Below are positions 39,123 to 49,052 of a stretch of 64,000 nt of DNA, piece by piece. Origin of the DNA: Thiomicrorhabdus sp. Milos-T2. Lineage in GTDB: Bacteria > Pseudomonadota > Gammaproteobacteria > Thiomicrospirales > Thiomicrospiraceae. Position 1 is the stretch's first letter; each line of letters starts with the position of its first letter. Where the stretch lies: positions 310,001-374,000 of the forward strand of contig NZ_KL370891.1 in NCBI RefSeq assembly GCF_000702325.1. Direction: 5' to 3'. Under the pieces are notes generated by a model. It was not told the origin of the DNA, searched no databases, and saw nothing but the letters and a program-made list of their open reading frames with translations. Both the position numbers and the translations under genes were made by a program.

Positions 39123-40166
39123 ATGTCAGAAGTAAAAGTAGGAATTGTAGGTGGAACAGGTTATACCGGTGTAGAGTTGCTTCGTTTGTTGGCAAACCAC
39201 CCAAATACAGAGGTTGTAGCGATTACTTCGCGTAGCGAAGCTGGTATGCCGGTTGCTGAGATGTTTCCTAATTTACGTGGTTTTTACGATTTAGCTTTTT
39301 CAGAACCAAGTCTTGAAGTACTAAAATCTTGCGATATTGTATTTTTTGCAACACCTCATGGTGTGGCAATGAGTATGACGCCCGAGCTTGTTGAGGCAGG
39401 TGTTAAGGTTATTGATTTGGCAGCAGATTTTAGAATTAATGATTTGAATGTTTGGGAGGACTGGTATGGAATGCCTCATGCGTGCCCATCGATTATGGAT
39501 GAAGTGGTCTATGGTTTGCCTGAGCTTTTCCGTGAAAAAATTAAGACTGCCCGTGTGGTGGCAAATCCAGGGTGCTATCCAACAGCGGTTCAACTTGGCT
39601 TTCAGCCTTTATTAAAAGCGGGCCTAATCGATATTGACCACTTAATTGCGGATGCTAAGTCTGGGGTTAGTGGAGCGGGTCGTGGTGCAAATGTAGGCAC
39701 TTTAGCGGCTGAAACCTGTGAAGGTTTTAAAGCGTATGGTATTAATGGTCACCGTCATCTTCCTGAAATTGCACAAGGGTTAAACCTTATGGCGGATGCT
39801 AAAGTCAATTTGACCTTTGTACCGCACCTTTTACCAACCATTCGTGGCATTGAAGCAACGTTATACGGAAAATTAAACAAAAATATTTCTCAGCAAGAAC
39901 TACAAAACCTATTTGAAAATACATACGGCGAAGAACCTTTTGTAGATGTCATGCCAGCGAATAGTCAGCCGGATACACGTTTGGTGAAAGGCTCAAATAT
40001 GTGTCGTATGGCGGTTTACCGTCCAACAGGGGGTGATGTGGTTGTGGTAACGTCTGTTATTGATAACTTGGTTAAAGGTGCAGCCGGGCAAGCGATTCAA
40101 AATATGAATATTATGTTTAATTTAGATGAAGATGCTGGCTTAAACCAAGTCGCCTTATTGCCATAA
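39123..40166 (+). CDS. argC: N-acetyl-gamma-glutamyl-phosphate reductase
   Basis: A 347-residue enzyme of arginine synthesis, reducing N-acetylglutamyl phosphate with NADPH. It has the nucleotide motif [22 protein letters not shown] and the active-site Cys in [14 protein letters not shown], then [11 protein letters not shown]. It is followed by erpA, an arrangement common in this group. Confidence 0.97.
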   Translation: MSEVKVGIVGGTGYTGVELLRLLANHPNTEVVAITSRSEAGMPVAEMFPNLRGFYDLAFSEPSLEVLKSCDIVFFATPHGVAMSMTPELVEAGVKVIDLAADFRINDLNVWEDWYGMPHACPSIMDEVVYGLPELFREKIKTARVVANPGCYPTAVQLGFQPLLKAGLIDIDHLIADAKSGVSGAGRGANVGTLAAETCEGFKAYGINGHRHLPEIAQGLNLMADAKVNLTFVPHLLPTIRGIEATLYGKLNKNISQQELQNLFENTYGEEPFVDVMPANSQPDTRLVKGSNMCRMAVYRPTGGDVVVVTSVIDNLVKGAAGQAIQNMNIMFNLDEDAGLNQVALLP

Positions 40167-40310
40167 ACCTACAAATAGTCTCTATACTTTTTTTGTTATA
40201 ATAATTTTTTGGCTACATTTTTTGAGTTAGTAAGGAGCAACCCTAATGATTAAGGTCGCTTAACAATGCTTGTGAAGCTCAAAACTATAAAAATATAAAA
40301 GGAAACAGAA

Positions 40311-40652
40311 ATGTCTGATATTCCAAAACCACTAGATTTTACCGAAGCAGCAGCTGATAAGGTAAGCGGGTTAATAGAAGATGAACAAAATCCAAACTTA
40401 AAGTTAAGAGTTTATATTACAGGCGGAGGTTGCTCTGGTTTTTCTTATGGGTTTACCTTTGACGAAACTCAAGCTGATGACGACACCGTTGTGACGAAAG
40501 GTAATGTTACTTTATTAGTAGACTCAATGAGCTTTCAATATTTGGTAGGCGCTAAAATTGATTATTTAGAAGATCTTCAAGGTGCGCGCTTTGTAATAGA
40601 AAACCCAAATGCAACGACAACATGCGGGTGTGGTTCATCGTTTAGTGTTTAA
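40311..40652 (+). CDS. erpA: Iron-sulfur cluster insertion protein ErpA
   Basis: A 113-residue A-type carrier that delivers [4Fe-4S] clusters to apoenzymes. The three ligand cysteines are visible: [11 protein letters not shown] (Cys about 41) and TTCGCGSSF near the end. It has an AAAGGAAAC ribosome site. A decayed foldback follows the stop and may act as a terminator. Confidence 0.94.
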   Translation: MSDIPKPLDFTEAAADKVSGLIEDEQNPNLKLRVYITGGGCSGFSYGFTFDETQADDDTVVTKGNVTLLVDSMSFQYLVGAKIDYLEDLQGARFVIENPNATTTCGCGSSFSV

Positions 40653-40676
40653 AGTTAGCACTGTTATAAACTTTTA

Positions 40677-40788
40677 GAGACTTTTGCACGAGTTGGGAAT
40701 GTAAGAAAAAAGTGAAAGAATTCTTAAAATTTAAGATAGAGAATTACGGCTTTTTTTAACCATTTATCGACTTGTGCAAAGGTTTCTT
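40677..40788. repeat. Decayed foldback related to the 159-bp element
   Basis: Starts GAGACTTTTGCACGAG and ends CTTGTGCAAAGGTTTC, complementary over most of the arm. The interior is shortened and altered (about 112 bases). It lies just after erpA. Confidence 0.7.
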
Positions 40789-40859
40789 GTATTTCTCTTA
40801 ATGCTCTAAAATGCTTTTAGAGTGTATTATTTTAGAGCATATTATTTTTAGGGCAATCT

Positions 40860-42038
40860 ATGCAGTATATTCCCGGTCTGGCAGGTGTTCCAGCCACAGA
40901 ATCTAAAATCTCTTATATCGACGGCCAAAAGGGTTTATTGACCTATCGTGGATATGATATTCAAGAATTAGCAGAATTTTCTTCTTTTGAAGAGACTACG
41001 TTATTGCTTCTGTTTGGTGATTTACCTACAGCGGATGAACTTGAACGTTTTGATAAGTTGCTTAGAGATAACCGTCGTATTAAATATAATATTCGTGAGA
41101 TTATGAAAAACTTGCCTTCAACAACCCATCCAATGCACATGTTGCAAGTGGTTGTAGCAAGTTTGGCAAGCTTTTATCCAAGTACTGAATATATGAAAGG
41201 TGGCTTTGAAAACCAAGACTATATAAACAGTGTAACGGTAAAAATTATTGCTCATATGGGTACTTTGGTAGCCAATTGGGAGCATATTCGTAATGGTTAC
41301 GATCCCATTGAACCTCGTAAAGATCTTAATTACGCAGAAAACTTTTTATACATGTTAACCGGTGAAGAGCCAGATAAAGATTGGGCTCGTATCTTAGATG
41401 CCATTTTAATTTTACATGCTGAACATACTATTAATGCTTCGACTTTTACTACGATGGTTACCGGGTCAACTTTAGCTAATCCTTGTTCGGTTATTTCATC
41501 GGCAATAGCTTCATTGTCTGGCCCTTTGCATGGAGGCGCTAACCAAAAAGTGATAGAAATGTTAGATGAAATTGGTTCTCCTGAAAATGCCAGAGCTTAT
41601 GTTGAAGAGCGTTTAGCGAATAAAAAGGTTATTTGGGGAATGGGGCATCGAGAGTATAAAACAAAAGATCCACGTGCGAATATTTTGCAAAAGCTTTCAA
41701 CAGAGTTATTGCTTAAAAAGTCTAATGCTGGAGAATTGAGTAAATCGTTTGATACCGCAATGGAAGTAGAAAAAGTTTGTGAAGAGCTTTTAGGTCATAA
41801 AGGCGTGTATCCAAATGTTGATTTTTACTCAGGGATTCTTTACAAAGAAATTGGTTTTGATCCAGGTCTATTTACCCCGATATTTGCGGTAGCTCGTTCT
41901 GCAGGCTGGATGGCGCATTGGCGTGAGCAGTTGCAGAACAACAAAATATTTAGACCTACTCAGGTTTATAAAGGTTCAGGCAAGTCGTGTTATATTCCGC
42001 TTGAAAAGCGGGGTCAAGGTGACAACGAATTATTATAA
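40860..42038 (+). CDS. gltA: Citrate synthase
   Basis: A 392-residue citrate synthase of the shorter dimer-type subgroup; it lacks the N-terminal extension of the E. coli enzyme. Active-site residues are visible: His in SGPLHGGANQKVIEML, His in WGMGHREYKTKDPRA, and Asp in YPNVDFYSGILY. It condenses oxaloacetate and acetyl-CoA. A methylcitrate synthase role cannot be ruled out from sequence alone, but no prp genes are nearby. Confidence 0.9.
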   Translation: MQYIPGLAGVPATESKISYIDGQKGLLTYRGYDIQELAEFSSFEETTLLLLFGDLPTADELERFDKLLRDNRRIKYNIREIMKNLPSTTHPMHMLQVVVASLASFYPSTEYMKGGFENQDYINSVTVKIIAHMGTLVANWEHIRNGYDPIEPRKDLNYAENFLYMLTGEEPDKDWARILDAILILHAEHTINASTFTTMVTGSTLANPCSVISSAIASLSGPLHGGANQKVIEMLDEIGSPENARAYVEERLANKKVIWGMGHREYKTKDPRANILQKLSTELLLKKSNAGELSKSFDTAMEVEKVCEELLGHKGVYPNVDFYSGILYKEIGFDPGLFTPIFAVARSAGWMAHWREQLQNNKIFRPTQVYKGSGKSCYIPLEKRGQGDNELL

Positions 42039-42090
42039 AGTACCTTGTTTTCTAATATTTGCTAATATCTACTAAAAATAACTAGAAATG

Positions 42091-42121
42091 AAAAAGCTCA
42101 GTTAATTTCCTGGGCTTTTTT
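42091..42121. terminator. Terminator between citrate synthase and anmK
   Basis: AAAAAGCTCAG and CTGGGCTTTTTT pair around TTAATTTC. It serves the converging plus-strand gltA and possibly minus-strand anmK. Confidence 0.8.
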
Positions 42122-42170
42122 CGTTTTTGGTGGTTTTGTTCATTAACTTTTATTCATTAACTCTCTTCAT

Positions 42171-42190
42171 CGACTCTTGCAAAAGTCTAT
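42171..42190. repeat. Possible remnant of a foldback end
   Basis: GACTCTTGCAAAAGTCTA resembles the right terminus of the 159-bp element and is itself a small dyad. It lies just after the anmK stop and is preceded by CATTAACTC, a string found in the dispersed motif at 8279. Weak call. Confidence 0.3.
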
Positions 42191-42197
42191 AGGGTAT

Positions 42198-43334
42198 TTA
42201 AGGGTGCCAAATACCACCTAAAACCGCATCTCTTGTCGCACCGGTTACAGCAGATAGCGCAACCGTTCTATTTTCAATTCTTTGTTTAGCTAACCAGCCA
42301 CACATCATCGCTTCAACAGCATTTGGGTTAATTTTAGCTTGTTTAGAACTAAGCACTTTATAATCGGGTAAATGGTGTTGTAACCTTTCTAGTAAAAAAA
42401 GATTATAAGCTCCACCCCCAACAATCCAAATATTAGGCACGATTGATTGCGACTCTAGTTCTTTTGACCGCGGAATAGAGTGAATTTGTTCTGCAATGCT
42501 TTGAGCCGTTAATTCACATAAGGTTGCCAGCATATCCACACTGGATAATTTGAGCTTATTTTCATTAAGAATCTCTTCAATCCATTGGTAGTGAAAGGTC
42601 TCTCTACCTGTGCTTTTTGGATGCGTTTTAGAAAAATAAGCGTGGTCTAATAGATGTTTTAATAGATTAGTATTTACAGTGCCTTTACGAGCATTTTCTC
42701 CACAAGGATCATACGGTATATTTAGTTCTCTCTGACAAGTTTCATCCATCAAAGCGTTACCTGGCCCGGTATCCCATCCAACAACCTTTTCATGACGGAT
42801 TTTTCCAGGTAGATAGCTAATGTTAGCAATGCCACCAATATTAACCACAAAACATGGTTGGGCTTCTTCAAACACAGCCTGGTGAAAGGCGGGGGCAAAT
42901 GGAGCGCCTTGACCTCCTAAAGCCATGTCATCCACTCTAAAGTCGGCTGCAGTAGTAATGCCGGTAGATTTGGCAATAAAAGCAGGGTGTCCTATTTGTA
43001 ATGACATGGGCACTTCGGGCGCATGATAGATGGTTTGTCCATGACTTCCAATTGCGGTAACATCGATTGGATTAATATCGTTTTTTAAAAGAAGTTTTTT
43101 AGTTGCCTTGCAAAAAACATCTGCTACCTGCTTTTCGAGTTCACATAGTTGTTTTAATGCAATATTAGGCTTTAGGTTAAGCTCAATTAACGCCATCTTA
43201 AGGTCAGGGGATAAGGGGATGGAGATAAAATCGATTAGTTGAATTTTTTGTTGTGCAGTAGTTATTAACGCCGCATCTACTCCGTCGGCACTGGTGCCGG
43301 ACATTAAGCCAATGAAGTAGTGGTTTTGCGACAT
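42198..43334 (-). CDS. anmK: Anhydro-N-acetylmuramic acid kinase
   Basis: A 378-residue sugar kinase that cleaves and phosphorylates 1,6-anhydro-MurNAc released from cell-wall turnover. The nucleotide-binding start is IGLMSGTSADGVDAALI, followed by IGSHGQTIYHAPE, VVNIGGIANISYLP and GWDTGPGNALMDE. Its ATG abuts the stop of the peptidase gene with no gap, so the two cell-wall genes form an operon. Confidence 0.96.
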   Translation of the reverse strand: MSQNHYFIGLMSGTSADGVDAALITTAQQKIQLIDFISIPLSPDLKMALIELNLKPNIALKQLCELEKQVADVFCKATKKLLLKNDINPIDVTAIGSHGQTIYHAPEVPMSLQIGHPAFIAKSTGITTAADFRVDDMALGGQGAPFAPAFHQAVFEEAQPCFVVNIGGIANISYLPGKIRHEKVVGWDTGPGNALMDETCQRELNIPYDPCGENARKGTVNTNLLKHLLDHAYFSKTHPKSTGRETFHYQWIEEILNENKLKLSSVDMLATLCELTAQSIAEQIHSIPRSKELESQSIVPNIWIVGGGAYNLFLLERLQHHLPDYKVLSSKQAKINPNAVEAMMCGWLAKQRIENRTVALSAVTGATRDAVLGGIWHP

Positions 43335-44654
43335 CTATTCAAAATTCCTAACAATTTGAGTAGGTGCGTCTAGGCGGTTAAGCTGGGTAAGAAAGAAATG
43401 ACTTTTTTTCTTAAATTCATTTCTATATTTTTTAGGAACTGGACCGGCAGCGGGAAATTTCACTTTTAATGGGTCAACATGTTTACCGTTAATACGGAAT
43501 TCATAGTGTAAATGCACTCCGGTTGCTAAACCTGTTTGCCCCATATAACCAATGACATCACCTTGTTTAACAAATTGACCTCTTCTATATTTACCAAACT
43601 TATTAAGGTGACCATAGACGGTTAGGTATTTCCCTGCATGTTGTACTTTGATGTAATTTCCATAACCGCGGGCTTTACCACGAGCAACAATTTTACCGTT
43701 ACCTGTTACATGAATAGGGGTATTTAAGGGTCCACCATAATCAACGCCGCGATGAGATCGCCATTTTTTTAAGATAGGATGAAAACGTCTTGGTGTAAAT
43801 TTAGAGGTAATACGAACATAATCCACCGGCGCTCTTAAAAAAGCTTTTTTAAGGTTGTGGCCTTTGTCATCGTAAAAGCCGATGACTTCTTTATTTTTAC
43901 GTAAGATAAACGCATTGTGAACATTTTGACCTTTATTTGTGGTGATTTGCGCGGCCAGAATATCTCCATCACCTAGGTACTCACCATTAAGGTAACGGGT
44001 TTCGTAGATTACTTTCAGTGTGTCGCCCTTGCGAAGCTGACGAATAAAATCAATATCCCAGGCAAACATGTCAGCGATTTGCATAATGCTTTTTGCACTT
44101 AACCCAGCTCGTTTAGCGGCTAGATAAAAAGGGCCGTTAATCGTTGCAAAAGCGGTCTCTGTTCTAATTTCAACCTTAGCTTTCTTCTCATGAATTTGAT
44201 AGCCGTTGTCGGTTTTTATAACTTCATAGGCCAGAGTTTTGCTTTTTGGATAGAGAATTCTTTGTAATTTGTCGTGTTTATCCACCCAAATTTTTAACTT
44301 GTCACCGACTCGTAAGTTGGTAATTAAGTTACTGTTTTTTAAGTGCCCTAGGTGGTAGGTCGTAGAAGCATTGATGTTTACTCTGTATAAAGCGGTGCTT
44401 AATGAATCATTTTTACCAATCTTTACGGTATGTTCTTGCCAGTTAATTTCTTTTGATTGATCTTTTGCCTCCGCGGTTGCCTCATCTGTTGTTTTCTTGT
44501 CGAAACCCTTATTAATTTCAGGTAGTGGAAGCGTGATTGTTTTTAGAGGCGCGTTTGCTAGAGCAGAGAGAGGGGCTAAGCTCATGCTAAGAATCATTAA
44601 GGCGAAAGTGTAGGTGATTTTAGTGGAGTTAGAGGACATAAGCCTGTTTTTCAT
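43335..44654 (-). CDS. mepM: M23-family murein endopeptidase (MepM-like)
   Basis: A 439-residue secreted peptidase. A signal peptide covers about residues 1-34. OapA/LysM-like segments lie in the middle (about 70-270). The LytM/M23 domain at about 295-400 has the Zn ligands in HRGVDYGGPLNTPIHVTG and GVHLHYEFRING. It would cut peptide cross-links during wall growth. It heads an operon with anmK; a minus-strand TATAAT lies near 44697. Confidence 0.92.
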   Translation of the reverse strand: MKNRLMSSNSTKITYTFALMILSMSLAPLSALANAPLKTITLPLPEINKGFDKKTTDEATAEAKDQSKEINWQEHTVKIGKNDSLSTALYRVNINASTTYHLGHLKNSNLITNLRVGDKLKIWVDKHDKLQRILYPKSKTLAYEVIKTDNGYQIHEKKAKVEIRTETAFATINGPFYLAAKRAGLSAKSIMQIADMFAWDIDFIRQLRKGDTLKVIYETRYLNGEYLGDGDILAAQITTNKGQNVHNAFILRKNKEVIGFYDDKGHNLKKAFLRAPVDYVRITSKFTPRRFHPILKKWRSHRGVDYGGPLNTPIHVTGNGKIVARGKARGYGNYIKVQHAGKYLTVYGHLNKFGKYRRGQFVKQGDVIGYMGQTGLATGVHLHYEFRINGKHVDPLKVKFPAAGPVPKKYRNEFKKKSHFFLTQLNRLDAPTQIVRNFE

Positions 44655-44823
44655 GTGAGTTCTTATTTTATTTGAAGTTTAAATTAATCACGCACATTAT
44701 AACGAAATGAAGCCTAGGTAACACTAGCTAATATGAACTAATATGAGCTAATACTAGAATCGAAATCTTTTAATGATGTTTTAAGCTTTTTTAAGGCTAT
44801 TTAAGTCTATTGTATGCAGATAT

Positions 44824-45090
44824 TTATGAACGTCCTTTAACTTCAATAATAATTGAAAAATTATCTTCATGTTGGTTTGTCGTCAAAAGTTGATGTTTAT
44901 TGACTTTACACCAACTAGCAATGTCTTTTTCTGCACCAGGATCGGTGCAAATAATTTCAATGGTTTTACCAGGCCTGGTACTTCTCACTTGTTGCTGTAA
45001 TTTAATCACCGGCATTGGACACTTTAATCCTTTAGCATCAACCTGATGGTCTATTTTAAATTCAGCAGTTTGATTGTTTTGAGTTGTCAT
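44824..45090 (-). CDS. tusA: TusA/SirA-family sulfur carrier protein
   Basis: An 88-residue protein with the family core VDAKGLKCPMPVIKLQQQV, whose Cys carries persulfide sulfur, and ICTDPGAEKDIASWCKVNKHQLL. TusA proteins feed tRNA thiolation and, in sulfur oxidisers, cytoplasmic sulfur transfer. A palindrome copy is embedded in the frame. It is divergent from glyQ. Confidence 0.93.
   Translation of the reverse strand: MTTQNNQTAEFKIDHQVDAKGLKCPMPVIKLQQQVRSTRPGKTIEIICTDPGAEKDIASWCKVNKHQLLTTNQHEDNFSIIIEVKGRS
44967..44980. repeat. ACCAGGCCTGGT palindrome, copy 6, inside tusA (TACCAGGCCTGGTA)
   Basis: Core at 44968-44979, read on the minus strand as T-R-P-G with codons ACC|AGG|CCT|GGT. Confidence 0.88.
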
Positions 45091-45315
45091 TATTAAGCCT
45101 TTTTAATCAATAAAAGAGTTTTGCCCTTGGGTGAAAAGGGCTTCTAAAAACCGTTAAATTTTTTGAGACAGGTTTTTTCGTTAAAAAAGTAGGCGTTACC
45201 TGTTTTTGGTTATTTTTGACAATACAAAATACGTTATAATTACGCAAATTTTTTAACCAAAAATCGTGTTTTTGAGTGTTTTGATTTTACAACGAATTGA
45301 AACTCAATAAATAGG

Positions 45316-45371
45316 GTTTGAAAGACCATGAGAACTTTGTAGGAGTGAATTTACTTTTGCAAAGGTCTCAC
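45316..45371. repeat. Decayed foldback in the glyQ leader
   Basis: GAAAGACCATGAGAACTTTG near the left and TTTTGCAAAGGTCTCACAAG at the right; the right end matches the 159-bp element terminus well, while the left arm is degraded. It lies about 30 bases before the glyQ start. Confidence 0.5.
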
Positions 45372-45398
45372 AAGATATTCTTTAAAGAGGTTTTGACT

Positions 45399-46325
45399 GT
45401 GTCGGCACAAGCAGCAACAGATATTCGTACATTTCAAGGGTTAATTCAAACCCTACAAGCCTATTGGGCAGAACAAGGCTGTGTGGTCATGCAGCCTTAC
45501 GATAATGAAATGGGGGCGGGTACTTTTCATCCATCTACATTTTTAAGGTCTATTGGCCCAGAACCATGGCGCGCAGCTTATGTCCAGCCATGTCGTCGTC
45601 CAACAGATGGGCGTTACGGTGAAAACCCAAATCGCTTACAGCACTATTACCAGTTTCAGGTAATGTTAAAACCTTCTCCAGATAACATTCAAGAATTGTA
45701 TTTAAATTCATTAAAAGTAATGGGTGTTGATCCGCTTGAACACGATATTCGTTTTGTAGAAGATAACTGGGAATCCCCTACGCTGGGTGCTTGGGGATTA
45801 GGTTGGGAAGTGTGGATGAACGGCATGGAAGTCACGCAGTTTACCTATTTTCAACAAGTAGGTGGTTTAGAATGCCGACCTGTTACCGGTGAAATCACTT
45901 ATGGACTTGAGCGTATTGCTATGTATTTACAAGGCGTTGATTCGGTTTACGATTTAGTTTGGGTTGATGGCCCTGCTGGAAAGGTCACTTATGGTGATGT
46001 TTTTCATCAAAATGAAGTCGAAATGTCTACCTATAACTTTGAAAAAGCCGATACCGATATTTTGTTTAGAACCTTTGATGAGTGTGAGCAAATATTTGCC
46101 AAGTTAGTTGAAGATAAACTTCCCCTTCCGGCCTATGAACAAGTATTAAAAGCTTCGCATGCTTTTAATATGTTAGATGCACGCCATGCAATCAGTGTGA
46201 CAGAACGAGCCCGTTTTATTGGTCGAGTACGAACTATGGCCAGACAAATTGCAGAATCTTATTATGAAGGGCGTGAAGCATTAGGGTTCCCGCTAGTTAA
46301 AGATCAATCTCAGGAGGCTAAATAA
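45399..46325 (+). CDS. glyQ: Glycyl-tRNA synthetase alpha subunit
   Basis: A 308-residue class II synthetase subunit ([46 protein letters not shown]...). The GTG at 45399 is preferred: it has AAAGAGG upstream and yields the usual family length. An in-frame ATG at 45318 would add 27 residues that lie in repeat-derived DNA. The end overlaps glyS by one base (TAATG). Confidence 0.96.
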   Translation: MSAQAATDIRTFQGLIQTLQAYWAEQGCVVMQPYDNEMGAGTFHPSTFLRSIGPEPWRAAYVQPCRRPTDGRYGENPNRLQHYYQFQVMLKPSPDNIQELYLNSLKVMGVDPLEHDIRFVEDNWESPTLGAWGLGWEVWMNGMEVTQFTYFQQVGGLECRPVTGEITYGLERIAMYLQGVDSVYDLVWVDGPAGKVTYGDVFHQNEVEMSTYNFEKADTDILFRTFDECEQIFAKLVEDKLPLPAYEQVLKASHAFNMLDARHAISVTERARFIGRVRTMARQIAESYYEGREALGFPLVKDQSQEAK

Positions 46326-48397
46326 TGAGCGTTAATACAGAAACATTTTTAGTCGAAATTGGAACAGAAGAACTTCCTCCAAAAGCGCTTAATAAATTAG
46401 CCAACGCGTTTGCAAGTGGTATTGAAAACGGTCTAAAAGATGCTGAGTTGAGTTACGGTAACGTCACGATTTACGCAGCGCCTCGTCGTTTAGCGGTAAT
46501 GATTGATGCTATGCAATTAAAGCAAGCGGATAAAGTGGTTGAACGTAAAGGTCCTGCAAAAAAAGCAGGTTTTGATGCCGACGGAAATCCAACCAAAGCC
46601 TTACAAGGTTTTGCTCGTGGTTGTGGTGCCGCAGTTGAAGACTTGGTAGAAATTGAGACTGACAAAGGTATTTGGATGGCTTACAACCTTGAACAAAAAG
46701 GTCAGCCAACCACGGCATTGTTAGCGGATATTGTTAACCAATCATTAGCTAAACTTCCCATTCCTAAGCGTATGCGTTGGGGAGATTCAGATGTTGAGTT
46801 TGTGCGTCCTGTCCATTGGGCAATGATGTTACTAGGCAGTGACGTCGTTCCGGCAACGATTTTAGGTCACACAACGTCTAACACCACTAAAGGTCACCGT
46901 TTTCATGCACCAGGCCTGCTAACTATTTCTAAACCAAGCGAATATGCTGCTAAATTAGCTGAAGAAGGTTATGTTTTAGCCGATTTTGCTGCACGTTCAG
47001 CAAAAATTGAACAACAGGTAAATCAAGTTGCACAACAAGCGGGTGGTACAGCAGTCATTGATGCTGATCTTTTAGAAGAAGTCACCGCATTGAATGAGTG
47101 GCCAACAGCGGTCGTCGGAGAATTTGATGAATCTTTCTTAAGCGTGCCTTCAGAAGCTTTAGTTTCAGCGATGGCAGGTCATCAGAAATATTTTCATATG
47201 TTAGATTCTGATGGCAAACTTATGCCAAACTTTATTACCATTAGTAACATTGAAAGTTCAAATCCAGCTTCTGTCAAATATGGTAACGAACGTGTGATTC
47301 GTCCGCGTTTAGCCGATGCGAAATTTTTCTGGGATCAAGATCGTAAAAATCCATTAGATGACTTTTTACCACGTTTAAAAACCGTTGTTTTCCAACAGCA
47401 GTTAGGGACCTTGTTTGATAAAGTTGAAAGACTTGAAAATCTTGCTGTAAAAATTGGTAAACCGTTAGGGGTTGATGGCGCTTTGTGCGAAAGAGCAGCA
47501 CGCCTATCTAAATGTGACTTAATGTCAGAAATGGTGGGTGAATTTCCAGATTTACAAGGTGTTATGGGGCGTTATTACGCTACGGCTCAAAATGAGCAAG
47601 CAGACGTTGCAGAAGCGATTGATGCACAATATCAACCTCGTTTTGCAGGGGATGATTTACCGAATTCTGCGGTAGCGCAAGCTTTAGCCATTGCGGATAA
47701 GCTGGACACTATTACCGGTATTTATGGCATTGGCCAATTACCAACTGGTGATAAAGACCCATTTGCTTTGCGCCGTGCAGCGCTTGGTTTATTAAGAATC
47801 ATGATTGAGAAAAATCTCGATTTAGATTTGCGTCTATTGATTCAATTCAGTTTAGATTCGCATGAACAAGTGCAAACAAATGATCAATTAGTTGATGATA
47901 TTTATGATTTCATTATCAGTCGTTTACGTGCTTATTATGCTGACCAAGGAATATCATCTGAACAATTTGAAGCGGTAAGAGTTTGTCGTCCAGCGCATCC
48001 AATTGATTTTGCTCAACGTATAGAAGCGGTTAAGGAATTTAGTCAGATGGAAGGCGCAGAGAGTTTAAGTGCCGCTAATAAACGTATTAGTAATATCTTA
48101 AAGAAAGTTGATGGTTCAATTACAGAAACGGTTAACCCTGCGTTATTTACGGAACCGGCTGAAACCAATTTATGGAATGCTTTAGATGCTTTGCGTGAGA
48201 CGGTTAGCAATCATATTGCAGCACGCAATTACATTACCGCTATTTCAGAATTGTCTACCATTCGTGATGCGGTAGATAACTTCTTTGATGATGTAATGGT
48301 TATGGCTGATGACGAAGCCGTTAAACAAAATCGTTTAGCATTGTTAAATCAGATTTATCAGCTATTCTTACAAGTCGCAGACATTTCACGTTTGTAG
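46325..48397 (+). CDS. glyS: Glycyl-tRNA synthetase beta subunit
   Basis: A 690-residue beta subunit, the tRNA-recognition partner of GlyQ. It starts FLVEIGTEELPPKALNKLANAF and contains RRLAVMIDAMQLKQ, KRMRWGDSDVEFVRPVHWAM, and the C-terminal anticodon-binding helical region. It is coupled to glyQ and closed by a strong terminator. Confidence 0.97.
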   Translation: MSVNTETFLVEIGTEELPPKALNKLANAFASGIENGLKDAELSYGNVTIYAAPRRLAVMIDAMQLKQADKVVERKGPAKKAGFDADGNPTKALQGFARGCGAAVEDLVEIETDKGIWMAYNLEQKGQPTTALLADIVNQSLAKLPIPKRMRWGDSDVEFVRPVHWAMMLLGSDVVPATILGHTTSNTTKGHRFHAPGLLTISKPSEYAAKLAEEGYVLADFAARSAKIEQQVNQVAQQAGGTAVIDADLLEEVTALNEWPTAVVGEFDESFLSVPSEALVSAMAGHQKYFHMLDSDGKLMPNFITISNIESSNPASVKYGNERVIRPRLADAKFFWDQDRKNPLDDFLPRLKTVVFQQQLGTLFDKVERLENLAVKIGKPLGVDGALCERAARLSKCDLMSEMVGEFPDLQGVMGRYYATAQNEQADVAEAIDAQYQPRFAGDDLPNSAVAQALAIADKLDTITGIYGIGQLPTGDKDPFALRRAALGLLRIMIEKNLDLDLRLLIQFSLDSHEQVQTNDQLVDDIYDFIISRLRAYYADQGISSEQFEAVRVCRPAHPIDFAQRIEAVKEFSQMEGAESLSAANKRISNILKKVDGSITETVNPALFTEPAETNLWNALDALRETVSNHIAARNYITAISELSTIRDAVDNFFDDVMVMADDEAVKQNRLALLNQIYQLFLQVADISRL

Positions 48398-48440
48398 ACA
48401 GAGCGATAATTAGATTTTGATTATTACGGCTATGAAATTA

Positions 48441-48466
48441 AACTCCCGCAATTGCGGGAGTTTTTA
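48441..48466 (+). terminator. glyQS terminator
   Basis: AACTCCCGCA and TGCGGGAGTT pair around AT, followed by a T run. Confidence 0.9.
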
Positions 48467-48518
48467 TATTGAATGCACATCTATTTAGTTTTATAAAAGT
48501 CAAAGATTAAGGATAGCA

Positions 48519-49052
48519 ATGACTAAAATTATTGTTTTAGATCGCGATGGTGTGATTAATCATGATTCAGATGCGTTTATTAAATCCCCAGATGAGTGGC
48601 TGCCCATTGAGGGAAGTATTGAGGCGATTAAACGTTTGAAACAAGCCGGTTGGATTGTTGCAATAGCGACAAATCAATCAGGGATTAAACGCGGCTACTA
48701 TTCTCGTCAAACACTAAGTATGATGCATCAAAAATTTATTGACCTGCTTGATGGCGAGTTAGTCGATTGGATTAGTTATGCACCTTATTTATCAGAAGAT
48801 AATTCACCCGCGAGAAAGCCTGGAGTCGGAATGTTACAAGCCATTGAAAAGCGTTTTAATTGCAATTTGAAAAATGCACCTATGGTGGGCGATACCAAGG
48901 CGGATATGGAAGTCGCTCTTGCTAAATCAATGCAGCCTTATTTGGTTAAAACAGGTAAAGGAGAACGGACTTTGGCAAAGGGTGATTTACGTTTACAATC
49001 GATTCCTGTTTATGACAATTTAAATGCCGTTGTGGAGGCGTTATTAGCATGA
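48519..49052 (+). CDS. gmhB: D-glycero-D-manno-heptose 1,7-bisphosphate phosphatase
   Basis: A 177-residue HAD-family phosphatase in LPS heptose synthesis. The catalytic DxD is in VLDRDGVINHD (Asp8, Asp10), with ATNQSGIKRGYY and the C-terminal MVGDTKADMEVA. It follows glyS as in many relatives and overlaps the next gene as ATGA. It lacks one of the cysteines of the usual zinc loop, judging from YAPYLSEDNSPARKP. Confidence 0.92.
   Translation: MTKIIVLDRDGVINHDSDAFIKSPDEWLPIEGSIEAIKRLKQAGWIVAIATNQSGIKRGYYSRQTLSMMHQKFIDLLDGELVDWISYAPYLSEDNSPARKPGVGMLQAIEKRFNCNLKNAPMVGDTKADMEVALAKSMQPYLVKTGKGERTLAKGDLRLQSIPVYDNLNAVVEALLA

Noticed and set aside
45216-45240. TTGACA...TATAAT as the glyQ promoter
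   Set aside because: Both hexamers are perfect but the spacer is only 13 bases, too short for sigma-70 without another element; the TATAAT may work with a different upstream box.
45318-45398. Upstream in-frame extension of GlyQ
   Set aside because: The extra 27 residues are encoded by foldback-derived DNA and are not part of the family; the GTG at 45399 has a better ribosome site.
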